Assembly: GCA_944380185.1 (NCBI GenBank)
Contig: CALWGV010000076.1
Coordinates: forward strand, 1 to 34,516
Length of the DNA stretch: 34,516 nt
Direction: 5' to 3'
Source of the DNA: an uncultured Lachnospiraceae bacterium
GTDB taxonomy: Bacteria > Bacillota > Clostridia > Lachnospirales > Lachnospiraceae
Of this stretch, positions 7,010 through 17,301 are shown one piece after another. Under the pieces are notes generated by a model, which did not search any database, was not told the origin of the DNA, and saw nothing but the letters and a program-made list of their open reading frames with translations. The first letter of the stretch is position 1. Each line of letters begins with the position of its first letter. Both the position numbers and the translations under genes were made by a program.

Positions 7010-7909
7010 TTACAACCGGCAAACTCCGCTCTCATCGACAAAGCTTCCTATTCCCTGGAGCCAGATATCTCCCTTGAAACGGCGTCCCTCCTTGGGCTCG
7101 CCCAGGAGATCCTTTTCATTGATGCAGATAGTCATATCCAGACTGTTGCAGTTTATCTGCATCTGCCAAATTTTTTCTCTGGTCCAGAGATTCTCTACCC
7201 GTCTGCATTTGCCGATCTCGCCGATGACCATATAATGATCACATTCCACACCGGTGGGCATAAAGCAGGAATCCACAATGGAATATACGTCCTCTTTCAG
7301 CATCCGGCGGGAAATCTGACTGTAGAGATTAATGTCCTCCATGGTGAGACTCTCCATGGCACTCTCATCGCCCTCTCTGGCCGCCTCCAGCATCTGATTG
7401 TGCACGCGGGTATTGGCGTTGATTTTCTCGATCTGCCTTTCGGTCTTTTTCACCGGCAGAAGAATGGTTCCCTTGACCGAGAGACCTGTCAGGGAAAAGC
7501 TCTGTATTTCCGTTATTCGCTTTTCATCCATCCTCTCCCTGTATTTTAATCCATTGGTCAGAAAGAAAATCAGAGCCGAGCCCAGACGGTACTCCTCGCA
7601 AAGTACGGCATAGGACTCCTGAGACCCATGACGGCGCACATATCCGCCCGCCATGGTAGTGATTACCTGGCCTTCCATATAGGGAAAATAAAATTCGCGG
7701 CAAAAAATACCGTTTTCATCCCGATAGCCATGAAGAATAACGCCAAAACCTTCTCCCACCTCGCATTTGAGCTCAGCATAACTCTGCTCATGGCGGGAGC
7801 GCTCCGCACCTCCATAGGGCGGAGCCTTTTCCATGCTCTTTAACAGATGTATCTCCTGATACTTCGTCTCCACATTGCTAAAGCCGACTGCTCTTAAATA
7901 TCTATGCAC
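7010..7909 (-). CDS. DUF3881 family protein of unknown function
   Basis: A 299-aa soluble protein beginning MHRYLRAVGFSN, which I recognise as the DUF3881 family found in Lachnospiraceae-type Clostridia. No catalytic motif, signal peptide or membrane segment is evident. The sequence has mixed alpha/beta character, with a charged helical stretch (about 155-195) in the middle. The start codon is GTG (7909-7907), preceded by AGAGGA. It begins 11 bp after the serS stop codon, so it is probably co-transcribed with serS and therefore under the same T-box control. The function is unknown. The context hints at a link to serine availability or translation, but nothing in the protein itself shows that. 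Confidence 0.8.
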   Translation of the reverse strand: MHRYLRAVGFSNVETKYQEIHLLKSMEKAPPYGGAERSRHEQSYAELKCEVGEGFGVILHGYRDENGIFCREFYFPYMEGQVITTMAGGYVRRHGSQESYAVLCEEYRLGSALIFFLTNGLKYRERMDEKRITEIQSFSLTGLSVKGTILLPVKKTERQIEKINANTRVHNQMLEAAREGDESAMESLTMEDINLYSQISRRMLKEDVYSIVDSCFMPTGVECDHYMVIGEIGKCRRVENLWTREKIWQMQINCNSLDMTICINEKDLLGEPKEGRRFKGDIWLQGIGSFVDESGVCRL

Positions 7910-7920
7910 TCTTGTCCTCT

Positions 7921-9201
7921 TTATTTGATTACGGATTTACCGCCCATATAAGGACGCAACACCTCCGGGATTCTCACGGAGCCGTCCTCATTAAGATTAT
8001 TCTCCAAAAATGCAATCAGCATTCTGGGCGGCGCAACTACAGTATTATTCAGCGTATGGGCAAAATACTTCTTTCCGCCCTCGCCGACTACGCGGATACC
8101 CAGACGGCGCGCCTGCGCGTCGCCCAGATTGGAACAACTGCCCACTTCAAAATATTTCTTCTGTCTGGGCGACCAGGCCTCCACATCCACGGATTTCACC
8201 TTCAGGTCGGCCAGATCGCCGGAGCAGCACTCCAGTGTACGTACAGGGATATCCAAGCTGCGGAACAGATCCACCGTATTCTGCCACAGACGATCAAACC
8301 ACATGGGACTCTCCTCCGGACGGCAGACCACGATCATCTCCTGTTTTTCAAACTGATGGATCCGATATACACCTCTCTCCTCGATGCCATGAGCACCCTT
8401 CTCCTTGCGGAAGCAGGGGGAATAACTGGTCAGCGTATAGGGCAGATCCTCCTCCTTATTGATCGTATTGATAAATTTGCCGATCATGGAATGTTCGCTG
8501 GTACCGATCAGATAGAGATCTTCGCCCTCAATTTTATACATCATGGCATCCATCTCCGCAAAGCTCATGACGCCGGTCACCACATCGCTGCGGATCATAA
8601 AAGGAGGAACACAGTAGGTAAAACCTCTGTCAATCATAAAATCTCTGGCATAGGCAAGAACTGCAGAATGAAGTCTGGCAATATCACCCATAAGATAATA
8701 AAAACCATTTCCCGCCACTCTTCTGGCGCTGTCCAGATCGATGCCGTGAAGTTTCTCCATGATCTCCGTATGATAGGGAATCTCAAAATCCGGAACAGTC
8801 GGCTCACCAAAACGCTCTCTCTCCACGTTTTCGCTGTCGTCTTTTCCGATGGGGACTGAAGGATCGATAATATTGGGAATCGTCATCATAATCTGACGAA
8901 TTCTGGCCTCCACTTCCTTTTCCCGTTCGGACAGCTCATTTACCCGGCCTGCGTCAGCCGACACCTGGGCTTTGACCTTCTCCGCTTCTTCTCTCTCCCC
9001 CTTAGCCATCAGACCGCCGATTTCTTTGGACAATTTATTGCGGCGGGCGCGAAGCGCTTCCACTTCCTGCTTGATCTCACGGTTCTCCTTGTCCAGAGCG
9101 ATGACCTCATCCACCAGGGGAAGCTTTGCATCCTGGAATTTGTTGCGGATATTCTGCTTTACGATCTCGGGATTCTCTCTCAAAAATTTAATGTCCAGCA
9201 T
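7921..9201 (-). CDS. serS: Seryl-tRNA synthetase
   Basis: Class II aminoacyl-tRNA synthetase that charges tRNA-Ser (and tRNA-Sec where present) with serine in the cytosol. The 426-aa length is normal. The N-terminal helical tRNA-binding arm (about residues 27-100) is a charged antiparallel coiled coil. The catalytic core has TSEHSMIG, the motif 2 sequence SPCFRKEKGA, and a motif 3 region ending NTVVAPPRMLIAFLEN, followed by IPEVLRPYMGG, the standard C-terminus. The ATG is preceded by AGGAGAG. A T-box leader lies immediately upstream. The DUF3881 gene follows at 11 bp. Confidence 0.97.
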   Translation of the reverse strand: MLDIKFLRENPEIVKQNIRNKFQDAKLPLVDEVIALDKENREIKQEVEALRARRNKLSKEIGGLMAKGEREEAEKVKAQVSADAGRVNELSEREKEVEARIRQIMMTIPNIIDPSVPIGKDDSENVERERFGEPTVPDFEIPYHTEIMEKLHGIDLDSARRVAGNGFYYLMGDIARLHSAVLAYARDFMIDRGFTYCVPPFMIRSDVVTGVMSFAEMDAMMYKIEGEDLYLIGTSEHSMIGKFINTINKEEDLPYTLTSYSPCFRKEKGAHGIEERGVYRIHQFEKQEMIVVCRPEESPMWFDRLWQNTVDLFRSLDIPVRTLECCSGDLADLKVKSVDVEAWSPRQKKYFEVGSCSNLGDAQARRLGIRVVGEGGKKYFAHTLNNTVVAPPRMLIAFLENNLNEDGSVRIPEVLRPYMGGKSVIK

Positions 9202-9245
9202 CTCTTTCTCTCCTACATATTATTTGTGCTTTCTGGGATCTTAAC

Positions 9246-9498
9246 AATGAAAAGCGGAGCTCTCTCCGAAACTGGGACGAAAGCTCCGCGTTGCCACCCA
9301 TCTTGCCGTTGCCGGCCTCTCTTCGCGCTGTAAAGGGCGCCCCCTTCCGGCTTTCACCGGCTGTTCAAAAAGTGGAAGGGCTGACTGTCCCGGCGATTCT
9401 CACCATCCACCGCCTCTCTGAACGGACTTACACAGCCTTAGCTTTTCTCGTCACACTTTCCCTTATGATTCCTGAGCAATAGCCTGCCAGATCTTCTT
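9246..9498 (-). promoter_or_regulatory. T-box riboswitch leader of serS
   Basis: The leader between the promoter and serS contains the T-box motif TGGGTGGCAACGCG (9300-9287 on the minus strand), which pairs with the uncharged tRNA acceptor end to form an antiterminator. The competing terminator is AGCTCCGC (9282-9289 as read on the plus strand) with GCGGAGCT (9254-9261), followed by TTTT. Upstream, AGAGAGG and GGTGAGA are typical of the apical part of stem I. A serine codon TCC at 9376-9374 (minus strand) is a possible specifier, but I could not fold stem I with certainty. High uncharged tRNA-Ser should raise expression of serS and probably of the gene after it. Confidence 0.92.
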
Positions 9499-9504
9499 TC
9501 CGTC

Positions 9505-9533
9505 ATTATACCCCAGCCGCGCTGATTTGACAA
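9505..9533 (-). promoter_or_regulatory. Sigma-A promoter of the serS T-box transcript
   Basis: On the minus strand TTGTCA (9533-9528), a 17-bp spacer and TATAAT (9510-9505) fit a vegetative promoter. The -35 box starts 7 bp after the trkH stop codon. No terminator is visible between trkH and this promoter. Confidence 0.8.
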
Positions 9534-9539
9534 GAGCCT

Positions 9540-10979
9540 TTATTTTTTCCACATAAAAGGCGAGAACAGAACCAGCATGGGAATGACCTCCAGACGGCCG
9601 GCCAGCATATCAAACATCATGACAAACTTTGACAAGTCTGAAAACATGTGAAAATTGCCCGTGGGACCCACCAGAGACAGACCGGGACCTACATTGTTGA
9701 GTGTCGTGGCCACGGCAGTAAAATTGGTCATGAAATCAAAATTGTCCAGCGACACAATCAGCACGGAGAAGGCAAAAATCAGAATATAGACAAAGAAGAA
9801 GCGGTCGATGGCTAAAAGCATACTCTTATCCACCTTATGGCCTTCCAGCTCGATATTGTGCACACTGCGGGGATGCAGAGCATAAAACAGCTCATTGCGG
9901 ATCGATTTTACCAGCACTATGCAGCGCGATACCTTTATACCGCCTCCGGTACTGCCGGCGCAGGCCCCGATAAACATCAGAAGCACCAAAATCATCTTGG
10001 AAAACTCCGGCCAAAGGTCAAAATTGGTCGTAGCGTATCCGGTGGTAGTGATTATGGAAGCCACCTGAAATGCTGCATGATGTACCGTCTGAAACAGGCT
10101 TTGGAACATACCTCTGGTATTGATCGTGATTAAAATGATCGCTGCCGCAATAACACCCAGATACACCCTCATCTCTTCACATCGCAGGCCCTGTTTGATC
10201 TTCTTTGCATAAATCAGAAAATATACATTGAAATTGATGCCGAAAAGAATCATAAACACGGTGATAATCGCCTGCTGCAGCGTCGTATAGTCGGCACAGC
10301 TGCTGTTTAATATGGCAAAGCCTCCCGTACCGGCTGTGCCGAAGGTGATAGTTAGCGTGTCAAACATAGGCATTCCGGCCAGCAGCAAAAGAACAATCTG
10401 CACTATGGTCAGGAAAATATAAATCTGATACAGAAGCATGGCCGTATGACGAGCCTTGGGCACCAGTTTGCCCACCGCCGGACCGGGACTTTCCGCTTTC
10501 ATCAGATACATGCTGTAGCTGCCGCCCAGGGGCATGATCGCCATGACAAAGACCAGGATACCCATTCCCCCCAGCCAGTGCGCAAAGCTTCTCCAAAAAC
10601 GGGCACAGTGACTCATGGCCTCCACATCGGTGAGTATACTGGATCCTGTGGTAGTAAAACCGGAGATCATTTCAAAAAGGGCATCCACATAGGAAGGGAT
10701 TTCTCTGGATAGAGTAAAGGGAAGAGCTCCTACGGCGCTGGCTACCACCCAGCACAGTGCCACAGCCACCAATCCCTCCTTTGCAAATATGACCGTACTC
10801 TTCGGCCTGAAAAACTTTTTGGCAATGAGCCCCACCAGCAGACAGACCACCATCACCGCAGCAAAATACCAACCACTCTCCTCCCGATAAATCAAAGCCG
10901 TAATGCAGGGAAGCGCCAGAAACATTCCCTCGACCTCGATTACACGAAGGACCACATAAAGTATAAATGAATAATTCAT
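9540..10979 (-). CDS. trkH: Trk/Ktr-type potassium uptake membrane subunit
   Basis: Ion-conducting subunit of a Trk potassium uptake system in the cytoplasmic membrane. The 479-aa protein consists almost entirely of membrane helices. It contains the four selectivity-filter loops of the superfamily: TTTGSS (109-114), GTAGTGGF (near 217), TTTGYAT (near 310) and TLNNVGPG (near 430). The loop after the first filter includes HWLGGMGI, also typical. It starts 3 bp after the end of trkA, so the two form an operon in which the peripheral RCK protein gates this channel. The length matches TrkH rather than the shorter KtrB. Confidence 0.95.
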   Translation of the reverse strand: MNYSFILYVVLRVIEVEGMFLALPCITALIYREESGWYFAAVMVVCLLVGLIAKKFFRPKSTVIFAKEGLVAVALCWVVASAVGALPFTLSREIPSYVDALFEMISGFTTTGSSILTDVEAMSHCARFWRSFAHWLGGMGILVFVMAIMPLGGSYSMYLMKAESPGPAVGKLVPKARHTAMLLYQIYIFLTIVQIVLLLLAGMPMFDTLTITFGTAGTGGFAILNSSCADYTTLQQAIITVFMILFGINFNVYFLIYAKKIKQGLRCEEMRVYLGVIAAAIILITINTRGMFQSLFQTVHHAAFQVASIITTTGYATTNFDLWPEFSKMILVLLMFIGACAGSTGGGIKVSRCIVLVKSIRNELFYALHPRSVHNIELEGHKVDKSMLLAIDRFFFVYILIFAFSVLIVSLDNFDFMTNFTAVATTLNNVGPGLSLVGPTGNFHMFSDLSKFVMMFDMLAGRLEVIPMLVLFSPFMWKK

Positions 10980-10982
10980 CTC

Positions 10983-12341
10983 TTACTGCAATATATCCCG
11001 GATATCGTGCAGTCCTGTTCTGGTGGTGATGACAATCACGGTATCCCCTCGATAAATCCGGCTCTGGCCTCCGGGTGTGATAATCGATCCATTGTGATTG
11101 ATTGCGGCGATCAAAATATTGCTTTTCAGATTCAGATCCTGCAGGGGTACTCCCACCACCGGAGAATCTCCTCGGATATAAAATTCCAGGGCTTCCGCCT
11201 TATCCTCGATCAGCTTGTACAGCGTCTCCACATTGCTTCCCATAGAGTTGGAAAGAGCCCTGACATACCGGATAATATTTTCCGCCGTTATATATTTGGG
11301 GTAGATAACGCTTCCCAGGTCCAGCGGTCCGATCAATTCATTATAGGAGATCCTGTGCACTTTAGTCACCAGCTTGGCATGGGACACCATTTTAGCGTAC
11401 AGGGAAAGCATGATGTTCTCTTCATCGATATTGGTCATCGTAATGAAAGACTGGGTATTTTCAATCCCCTCTTCCGTCAAGAGAGAACGATCTGTGCCGT
11501 CTCCCAGTATAATCGTAGCCTCCGGCAAAAGATCGCACAGACTGCGGCATCTGTCTTTGTCCCGCTCCACGATCTTTACCTGAATACCATTGGCTAAAAG
11601 CTGCTTGGCCAGATAATAGCTGGTACTGCCTCCTCCGATGATCATGGAATTTTTTACTCTGGCCGAAGCCATTCCCATCTTGCGGAAAAACTGCTGTAAA
11701 TTTTTTGATGTGGACACTACGGAGATCAGATCCCCATCCAATATGGTAAAATTACCATCGGGAATAGCGACATCCTCCCCTCTTTCCACTGTACAGATCA
11801 AAACATCACAGTGAAGCTTGGCGGGGATATCCTTAAGCTGACATCCCACCAGAGGATTTCCGTTCGTAACACGGAATTTAAGAAGTTCGGCCCTTCCCTT
11901 TGCAAAGGTTTCCACTTTAATTGCCTTAGGGTATTTCAATAACCTGGCTATCTCATACGCTGCCGCCAGCTCCGGGTTGATCACCATGGCCAACCCCAAC
12001 TCATCCTTTAAAAATGCGGCTTCTTTACTATAGTGAGGATTTCTCACACGGGCAATCGTCTGGCAGGTTCTCCCCGCCTTTTTGGCAATCAAACAGCACA
12101 AAAGATTTAATTCATCGGAATCGGTGACGGCAATCAAAAGATCAGCCTCTTCAATTCCTGCCTCCATCTGCACACTGCGCACGGCCCCATTCCCGGTAAT
12201 TCCCATCACATCGCATCTCTCCGTGATATCCCGGATTCTCTCGGCTTTTGTGTCGATAACCGTAATGTTGTGGTCTTCTCTGCTGAGCTGCTCAGCCAGC
12301 GTACCTCCCACATTTCCGCAGCCCACAATGATTATCTGCAT
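10983..12341 (-). CDS. trkA: Trk potassium transporter regulatory subunit TrkA
   Basis: Cytosolic NAD(H)- and nucleotide-binding subunit that controls the TrkH channel. The 452-aa protein is a tandem of two RCK units. The first begins MQIIIVGCGNVGGTLAEQLS with a Rossmann motif at 6-11 and an acidic residue after strand 2 (ITVIDTK). The second begins MIIGGGSTSYYLAKQLL (near 233). Each is followed by a TrkA_C domain, visible as NPLVGCQLKDIPA and DSPVVGVPLQDLNL. The second Rossmann motif is less canonical, as is common. It is the first gene of the trkA-trkH operon and has its own promoter about 100 bp upstream. Confidence 0.95.
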   Translation of the reverse strand: MQIIIVGCGNVGGTLAEQLSREDHNITVIDTKAERIRDITERCDVMGITGNGAVRSVQMEAGIEEADLLIAVTDSDELNLLCCLIAKKAGRTCQTIARVRNPHYSKEAAFLKDELGLAMVINPELAAAYEIARLLKYPKAIKVETFAKGRAELLKFRVTNGNPLVGCQLKDIPAKLHCDVLICTVERGEDVAIPDGNFTILDGDLISVVSTSKNLQQFFRKMGMASARVKNSMIIGGGSTSYYLAKQLLANGIQVKIVERDKDRCRSLCDLLPEATIILGDGTDRSLLTEEGIENTQSFITMTNIDEENIMLSLYAKMVSHAKLVTKVHRISYNELIGPLDLGSVIYPKYITAENIIRYVRALSNSMGSNVETLYKLIEDKAEALEFYIRGDSPVVGVPLQDLNLKSNILIAAINHNGSIITPGGQSRIYRGDTVIVITTRTGLHDIRDILQ

Positions 12342-12444
12342 TCTTTCCTCCTAAGACGGCTCTGCCTGTCTTTTCTCCTATAAGTATATGCCGGCTTTAA
12401 AGACTACCCACAGATACGCCTTCCCCTTTCCGGCATTCATAAAG

Positions 12445-12473
12445 ATTATATAAAGATTAAATTTCTTTTTCAA
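12445..12473 (-). promoter_or_regulatory. Sigma-A promoter of trkA-trkH
   Basis: On the minus strand TTGAAA (12473-12468), a 17-bp spacer and TATAAT (12450-12445) lie in the 438-bp gap between gdhA and trkA. The leader to the trkA start is about 95 nt and shows no obvious riboswitch. The rest of the gap (12474-12698) is AT-rich, with no gene or strong structure that I can see. Confidence 0.72.
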
Positions 12474-12698
12474 GATCAATCCCTGGAAATAGCAATATAT
12501 TTGCACTTTCTTAACATGTTTTAATCAGCTGAAATTCAGGGCAATCTATGATTTTGCGGATAAATCCGACAGATTTTAAAATTCGGTTGACTTTTCTCTC
12601 TCAATGACCTTCATCTCCGTTTTCGCATCTTTACGGCTTTTTCATTTACACCACATTAATAATATCACAAAAACAGTATCAGAAAATCTTCCACAAAA

Positions 12699-12727
12699 AC
12701 ACGCCGTCAGATTTTCTGACGGCGTGT
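12699..12727 (-). terminator. Rho-independent terminator of gdhA
   Basis: ACACGCCGTCAGA (12699-12711) and TCTGACGGCGTGT (12715-12727) form a perfect 13-bp stem with a 3-nt loop. On the minus strand it is followed directly by TTTTTG. It lies about 50 bp after the gdhA stop. Confidence 0.92.
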
Positions 12728-12779
12728 CTCTCCTCTTTTTATATTCACTGTACTGCCGGACCGATAACGGATTGCATCA

Positions 12780-14150
<1,371 letters not shown>

Positions 14151-14240
14151 TCATCTCTGATCGTTGATTCTCTATCACCGCCGTTTTCTCAACTGCACCC
14201 TATCTTCGTTTCTTATGAAACCAGAGTCAGAAGGCTAAAA

Positions 14241-14744
14241 TCAGTGGCGATTCTTTGCCTCCTCCAGGCTCTTGGCCTCCTCTTTGCTGAGTGTCAGACT
14301 GCATTCTCCCTGATTGATTTCTTTGATGTAGAGATAGCAGCTTTCACGGCTGTGAATGCAGTTGAGAAGTATTCCGCTGTCATTACGGTCCAATAAAGTC
14401 ATGGCAAAGCTGAATTGGCCTCCCATGCCGGGAAAAGCATCATAGCGAACCACTGCCGTCTTCTGGTAAGAACGCTTCAGCGTACGGTTAATTGCCTTTA
14501 TCACATCCTTGTTGGCTTTGTCTTCCTCTTTTAGCATTTCCACATCTTCATAGACTTTGACGAAACTTTCCTCCAGGCTTTCGGCATCTTTTCCTCTCAT
14601 AAAGCGATCGTATTTCCGATACAAAGACCTCATCTTAAAAATACCTACAATCACCAAAATGAGAAGAATGACTACCAGTCCTGCCAGACCAAAAATCAAA
14701 TAGGCCGGATCAAAGATCAGGTTGTTTAACATGCTGTTGTTCAT
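14241..14744 (-). CDS. DUF4446 family membrane-anchored protein
   Basis: A 167-aa protein with a single N-terminal membrane helix (about residues 15-37, AGLVVILLILVIVGIF) followed by a short coiled-coil-prone charged region (about 40-85) and a small conserved domain containing VVRYDAFPGMGGQFSFA and LLNCIHSRESCYLYIKEI. This is the DUF4446 family, commonly encoded next to parB in Clostridia. Its function is not known. It starts 18 bp after parB and is probably in the same transcript. AGGAGG lies 11 bp before the ATG. The N-terminal anchor suggests that the conserved domain faces the cytosol, by the positive residues KMRSLYRK after the helix. Confidence 0.82.
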   Translation of the reverse strand: MNNSMLNNLIFDPAYLIFGLAGLVVILLILVIVGIFKMRSLYRKYDRFMRGKDAESLEESFVKVYEDVEMLKEEDKANKDVIKAINRTLKRSYQKTAVVRYDAFPGMGGQFSFAMTLLDRNDSGILLNCIHSRESCYLYIKEINQGECSLTLSKEEAKSLEEAKNRH

Positions 14745-14761
14745 AGTCCAGAAATTTCCTC

Positions 14762-15646
14762 CTACTGTGTTTTTTCCAATATTTCTATTATTCTTTCCAA
14801 TTCATCCACGGAATAATAAGAAATCTCAATTTTTCCCTGATTTTCGTCTTTTCGGCTGATGCTCACCTTGGTCCCCAGACGATCTTTCAGCCTTTTTTCA
14901 ATATCCTTATAGACAGACTGACCAGGCAGCTGCGGTTTTTCTTTCTTTATCGGCGGATTTAGCAGGTCTTTTACCAGTTTTTCCGCATCCCGCACACTCA
15001 GATTTTTATCGATAATGGTCTGAGCACCCTTTAGCTGCAGCGCCTTGTCCTCAATGGCAAGCAATGCTCTCGCATGACCTTGAGTCAGGTCGCCTCTGAT
15101 TAGCATATCCAGAACACCTTCGTCCAACTTTAAAAGACGCATGGAATTGGTAATGGCAGCGCGACTTTTTCCTACTCTCTCCGCCAGATCCTCATGTTTT
15201 AATCCGAATTCCTGGATGAGCATTTGATAAGCCCGGGCTTCCTCCACCGGATTCAGATCCTGCCTTTGTATATTTTCAATCAGGGCAATTTCCATGCTCT
15301 CCTGACGACCCAGATCTTTGATTATTACAGGAACTTCCTTCAACCCAGCCAGTCTGGCCGCTCTCCATCGTCTTTCACCGGCCACTATAGCATAGTAGTC
15401 CTCCTGTTTCTTTACCAGCAGCGGCTGCAGCACGCCGTACTGACGTATAGAGTCAGCCAGCTCTGCCAGGGAATCTTCGTCGAAAATTTTGCGCGGCTGT
15501 TCTCTGTTAGGCTCAATTTTATGAATATCCATCATCAGCGGAGAACCCTCTCCTCCGCTTTTTTCTTTTTCTTCTTCTAAGTCAAAGCTGGGAATCAGTG
15601 AATCCAATCCTTTTCCCAGGCCTCCCTTTTTTCTGGTAGCTGCCAT
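14762..15646 (-). CDS. parB: Chromosome-partitioning protein ParB (Spo0J)
   Basis: CTP-dependent DNA clamp that loads at parS, spreads along the origin region and recruits SMC. The 294-aa protein opens with the family hallmark KKGGLGKGLDSLIPS, which stimulates ParA ATPase. The ParB/Srx domain carries EPNREQPRK, the CTP-binding GERRWRAARLAG (near 91) and ENIQRQDLNPVEEA (near 122). A helix-turn-helix follows (DLAERVGKSRAAITNSMRLL, near 157), and the C-terminal dimerisation part ends in a helix-rich tail. Two perfect parS sites lie 2-3 kb away beside rsmG. It is 39 bp downstream of parA and in the same operon. Confidence 0.97.
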   Translation of the reverse strand: MAATRKKGGLGKGLDSLIPSFDLEEEKEKSGGEGSPLMMDIHKIEPNREQPRKIFDEDSLAELADSIRQYGVLQPLLVKKQEDYYAIVAGERRWRAARLAGLKEVPVIIKDLGRQESMEIALIENIQRQDLNPVEEARAYQMLIQEFGLKHEDLAERVGKSRAAITNSMRLLKLDEGVLDMLIRGDLTQGHARALLAIEDKALQLKGAQTIIDKNLSVRDAEKLVKDLLNPPIKKEKPQLPGQSVYKDIEKRLKDRLGTKVSISRKDENQGKIEISYYSVDELERIIEILEKTQ

Positions 15647-15685
15647 AAATATCCTATCCCTTCTGATTTCACTGCCGTGCTAATT

Positions 15686-16459
15686 TCACTCTTCTTCCTG
15701 CCTGTGTTCTATGACCTCTTTGGCCAGCAGTCTATAGCTCTCAGCCCCTGCTGAACGAGTGTCATAGATATTAATCGGCAAACCATGACTGGGCGCTTCC
15801 GCCAGACGTACATTTCGCGGAATAATGGTCTTATATACGTTTTGCTTCAAATTGCCTTTGACATTTTCCACAACTTGCAGAGAAAGGTTAGTCCTGGCAT
15901 CATACATGGTAAAGACCACCCCTTCAATGTCCAGATCCGGATTAAGTCTCTTTTTTACCAGATTGATTGTATGTATCAGCTGACTCAATCCCTCCAAAGC
16001 ATAGAACTCACACTGAATCGGCACCAGCACAGAATCAGCTGCCGTCAATGCGTTGACCGTCAGCATGTTCAGGGAGGGCGGACAGTCAATCAAAATAAAG
16101 TCATATCTCTCCTTCATGCTCTGCAGAGAATTTTTTAAAATAAATTCCTTTTTTTCTATACCGATGAGTTCGATCTCAGCCCCTGACAAATTTACATTGG
16201 CCGGAGCCAAATCCAGATTATCAAACAAATTATGAATCAGACAGTCCTCCATATCACAGTCACCTATCATCATTTCATAGACTGTCCGATCCAGACGGTT
16301 TTTTTCTACCCCAAGGCCACTGGTCGTATTTCCCTGCGGATCCAAGTCAATAGCTAAGACATGGCAGCCGGCTTCCGCCAGACAAGCAGACAGATTGATA
16401 GCTGTCGTGGTCTTACCCACTCCTCCCTTTTGATTTGCTATTGCGATTATTCTCCCCAT
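15686..16459 (-). CDS. parA: Chromosome-partitioning ATPase ParA (Soj)
   Basis: Deviant Walker A ATPase that works with ParB in origin segregation and, in related bacteria, modulates DnaA. The 257-aa protein begins GRIIAIANQKGGVGKTTTAI with the two-lysine Walker A motif KGGVGKTT. It has the Walker A' region LAIDLDPQGNTTSG (near 39), Walker B FILIDCPPSLNMLTVNA (near 118) and the C-terminal IPRNVRLAEAPSHGLPI. I chose ATG 16459 because GGAG lies 7 bp upstream. A GTG one codon earlier (16462) is also possible. The ATG overlaps the stop of the hydrolase-like gene (TGATG), implying translational coupling. Confidence 0.96.
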   Translation of the reverse strand: MGRIIAIANQKGGVGKTTTAINLSACLAEAGCHVLAIDLDPQGNTTSGLGVEKNRLDRTVYEMMIGDCDMEDCLIHNLFDNLDLAPANVNLSGAEIELIGIEKKEFILKNSLQSMKERYDFILIDCPPSLNMLTVNALTAADSVLVPIQCEFYALEGLSQLIHTINLVKKRLNPDLDIEGVVFTMYDARTNLSLQVVENVKGNLKQNVYKTIIPRNVRLAEAPSHGLPINIYDTRSAGAESYRLLAKEVIEHRQEEE

Positions 16460-17220
16460 CACATACTCCTTACTGTTTTTACCGGAATATCCAGATCTCC
16501 AAGCATCCAGTCCACATCATAGTGAGTATAGAACCCTGTCATGCTGGCATAAAGATATCTGGCCGTCTCTCCGCCCATATGAGCAGATGTACTCTTCGAA
16601 AAAGCAATATGATAAATAAGTGATCCAATTATAGGACTTTCAATTATTTTTTTTGCAATTCGGCTGCGTGTATCGGGTATTTTCTTCTCATTTTCCAGTG
16701 CAGTCGGGTTTAAAAGTGTAATCCGACTTATCAGATCCGGACTGTATCTGGCCGCAGCTATAGCAATAGCCCCGCTGTTTTTCTCCGCCACCAGATGAAC
16801 CGGTCTGCCGATGATCTCCCTGACCATTTCTGATACCTGCAGTACATATAAAAAGTTTACATAAGTAATCGGCGGCTTTGCCGAACGGCCGCAGCCCAAC
16901 AGATCCATCGTATAGACCGTTCTTTTTTTGGACAGCTGTCTTGCCAGCTCTTCACAGCAGTCTGCACTTGCAGCCGGTGATAATTCATGGATCAAGAGAA
17001 TCGGATCCTTCTTTTCTTTCTCCTCATTCTCTGTGGAGCAATCTATCTTTTTATAAAAAAATCTTCCCCGACTAAAGTCATGGAAGCTGCCTTCTTCGCA
17101 GGACAGAGAACTCTTCTCATCCATCAGATGAAAGACAAACCGGTTGAATGCCTCAATCAATACCAGAGCTGTTCCCAGAACAATCGATGTATTTCTAATG
17201 GGATGTTTTTTCGTTTTCAC
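16459..17220 (-). CDS. Membrane-anchored alpha/beta-hydrolase-like protein, short C-terminus
   Basis: Assigned to the alpha/beta-hydrolase fold from DPILLIHELSPAA, then YTMDLLGCGRSAKPP and the elbow region VHLVAEKNSGAIAIAAARY. The start was set to GTG 17220, behind AAAGGGTGGTGG, giving 253 aa with one N-terminal membrane helix (about residues 9-30). Two things are odd. The nucleophile elbow reads KNSGA instead of GxSxG, though the Ser is kept. The protein also ends at IPVKTVRSM, where active enzymes continue for about 60 residues with the catalytic Asp and His. The last codons include the ribosome site of parA, and the stop overlaps its ATG. It may be a non-catalytic family member or a C-terminally truncated one. 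Its place between rsmG and parA, where bacilli have noc, gives no clear role. Confidence 0.7.
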   Translation of the reverse strand: MKTKKHPIRNTSIVLGTALVLIEAFNRFVFHLMDEKSSLSCEEGSFHDFSRGRFFYKKIDCSTENEEKEKKDPILLIHELSPAASADCCEELARQLSKKRTVYTMDLLGCGRSAKPPITYVNFLYVLQVSEMVREIIGRPVHLVAEKNSGAIAIAAARYSPDLISRITLLNPTALENEKKIPDTRSRIAKKIIESPIIGSLIYHIAFSKSTSAHMGGETARYLYASMTGFYTHYDVDWMLGDLDIPVKTVRSM

Positions 17221-17301
17221 AAGCCACCACCCTTTCTGATGTATTTGATTGCCATGCAATCCGATCTCATGGGCTATTTTTATCTCCAGCGCCATATGGA
17301 T

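Noticed and set aside
6875-7549. 224-codon plus-strand open frame after gntR
   Set aside because: It begins in the shared terminator and is antisense to the DUF3881 gene, which has a start site and operon position behind serS.
7912-8859. 315-codon plus-strand open frame over serS
   Set aside because: It mirrors serS on the other strand, has no ribosome site and no recognisable domain.
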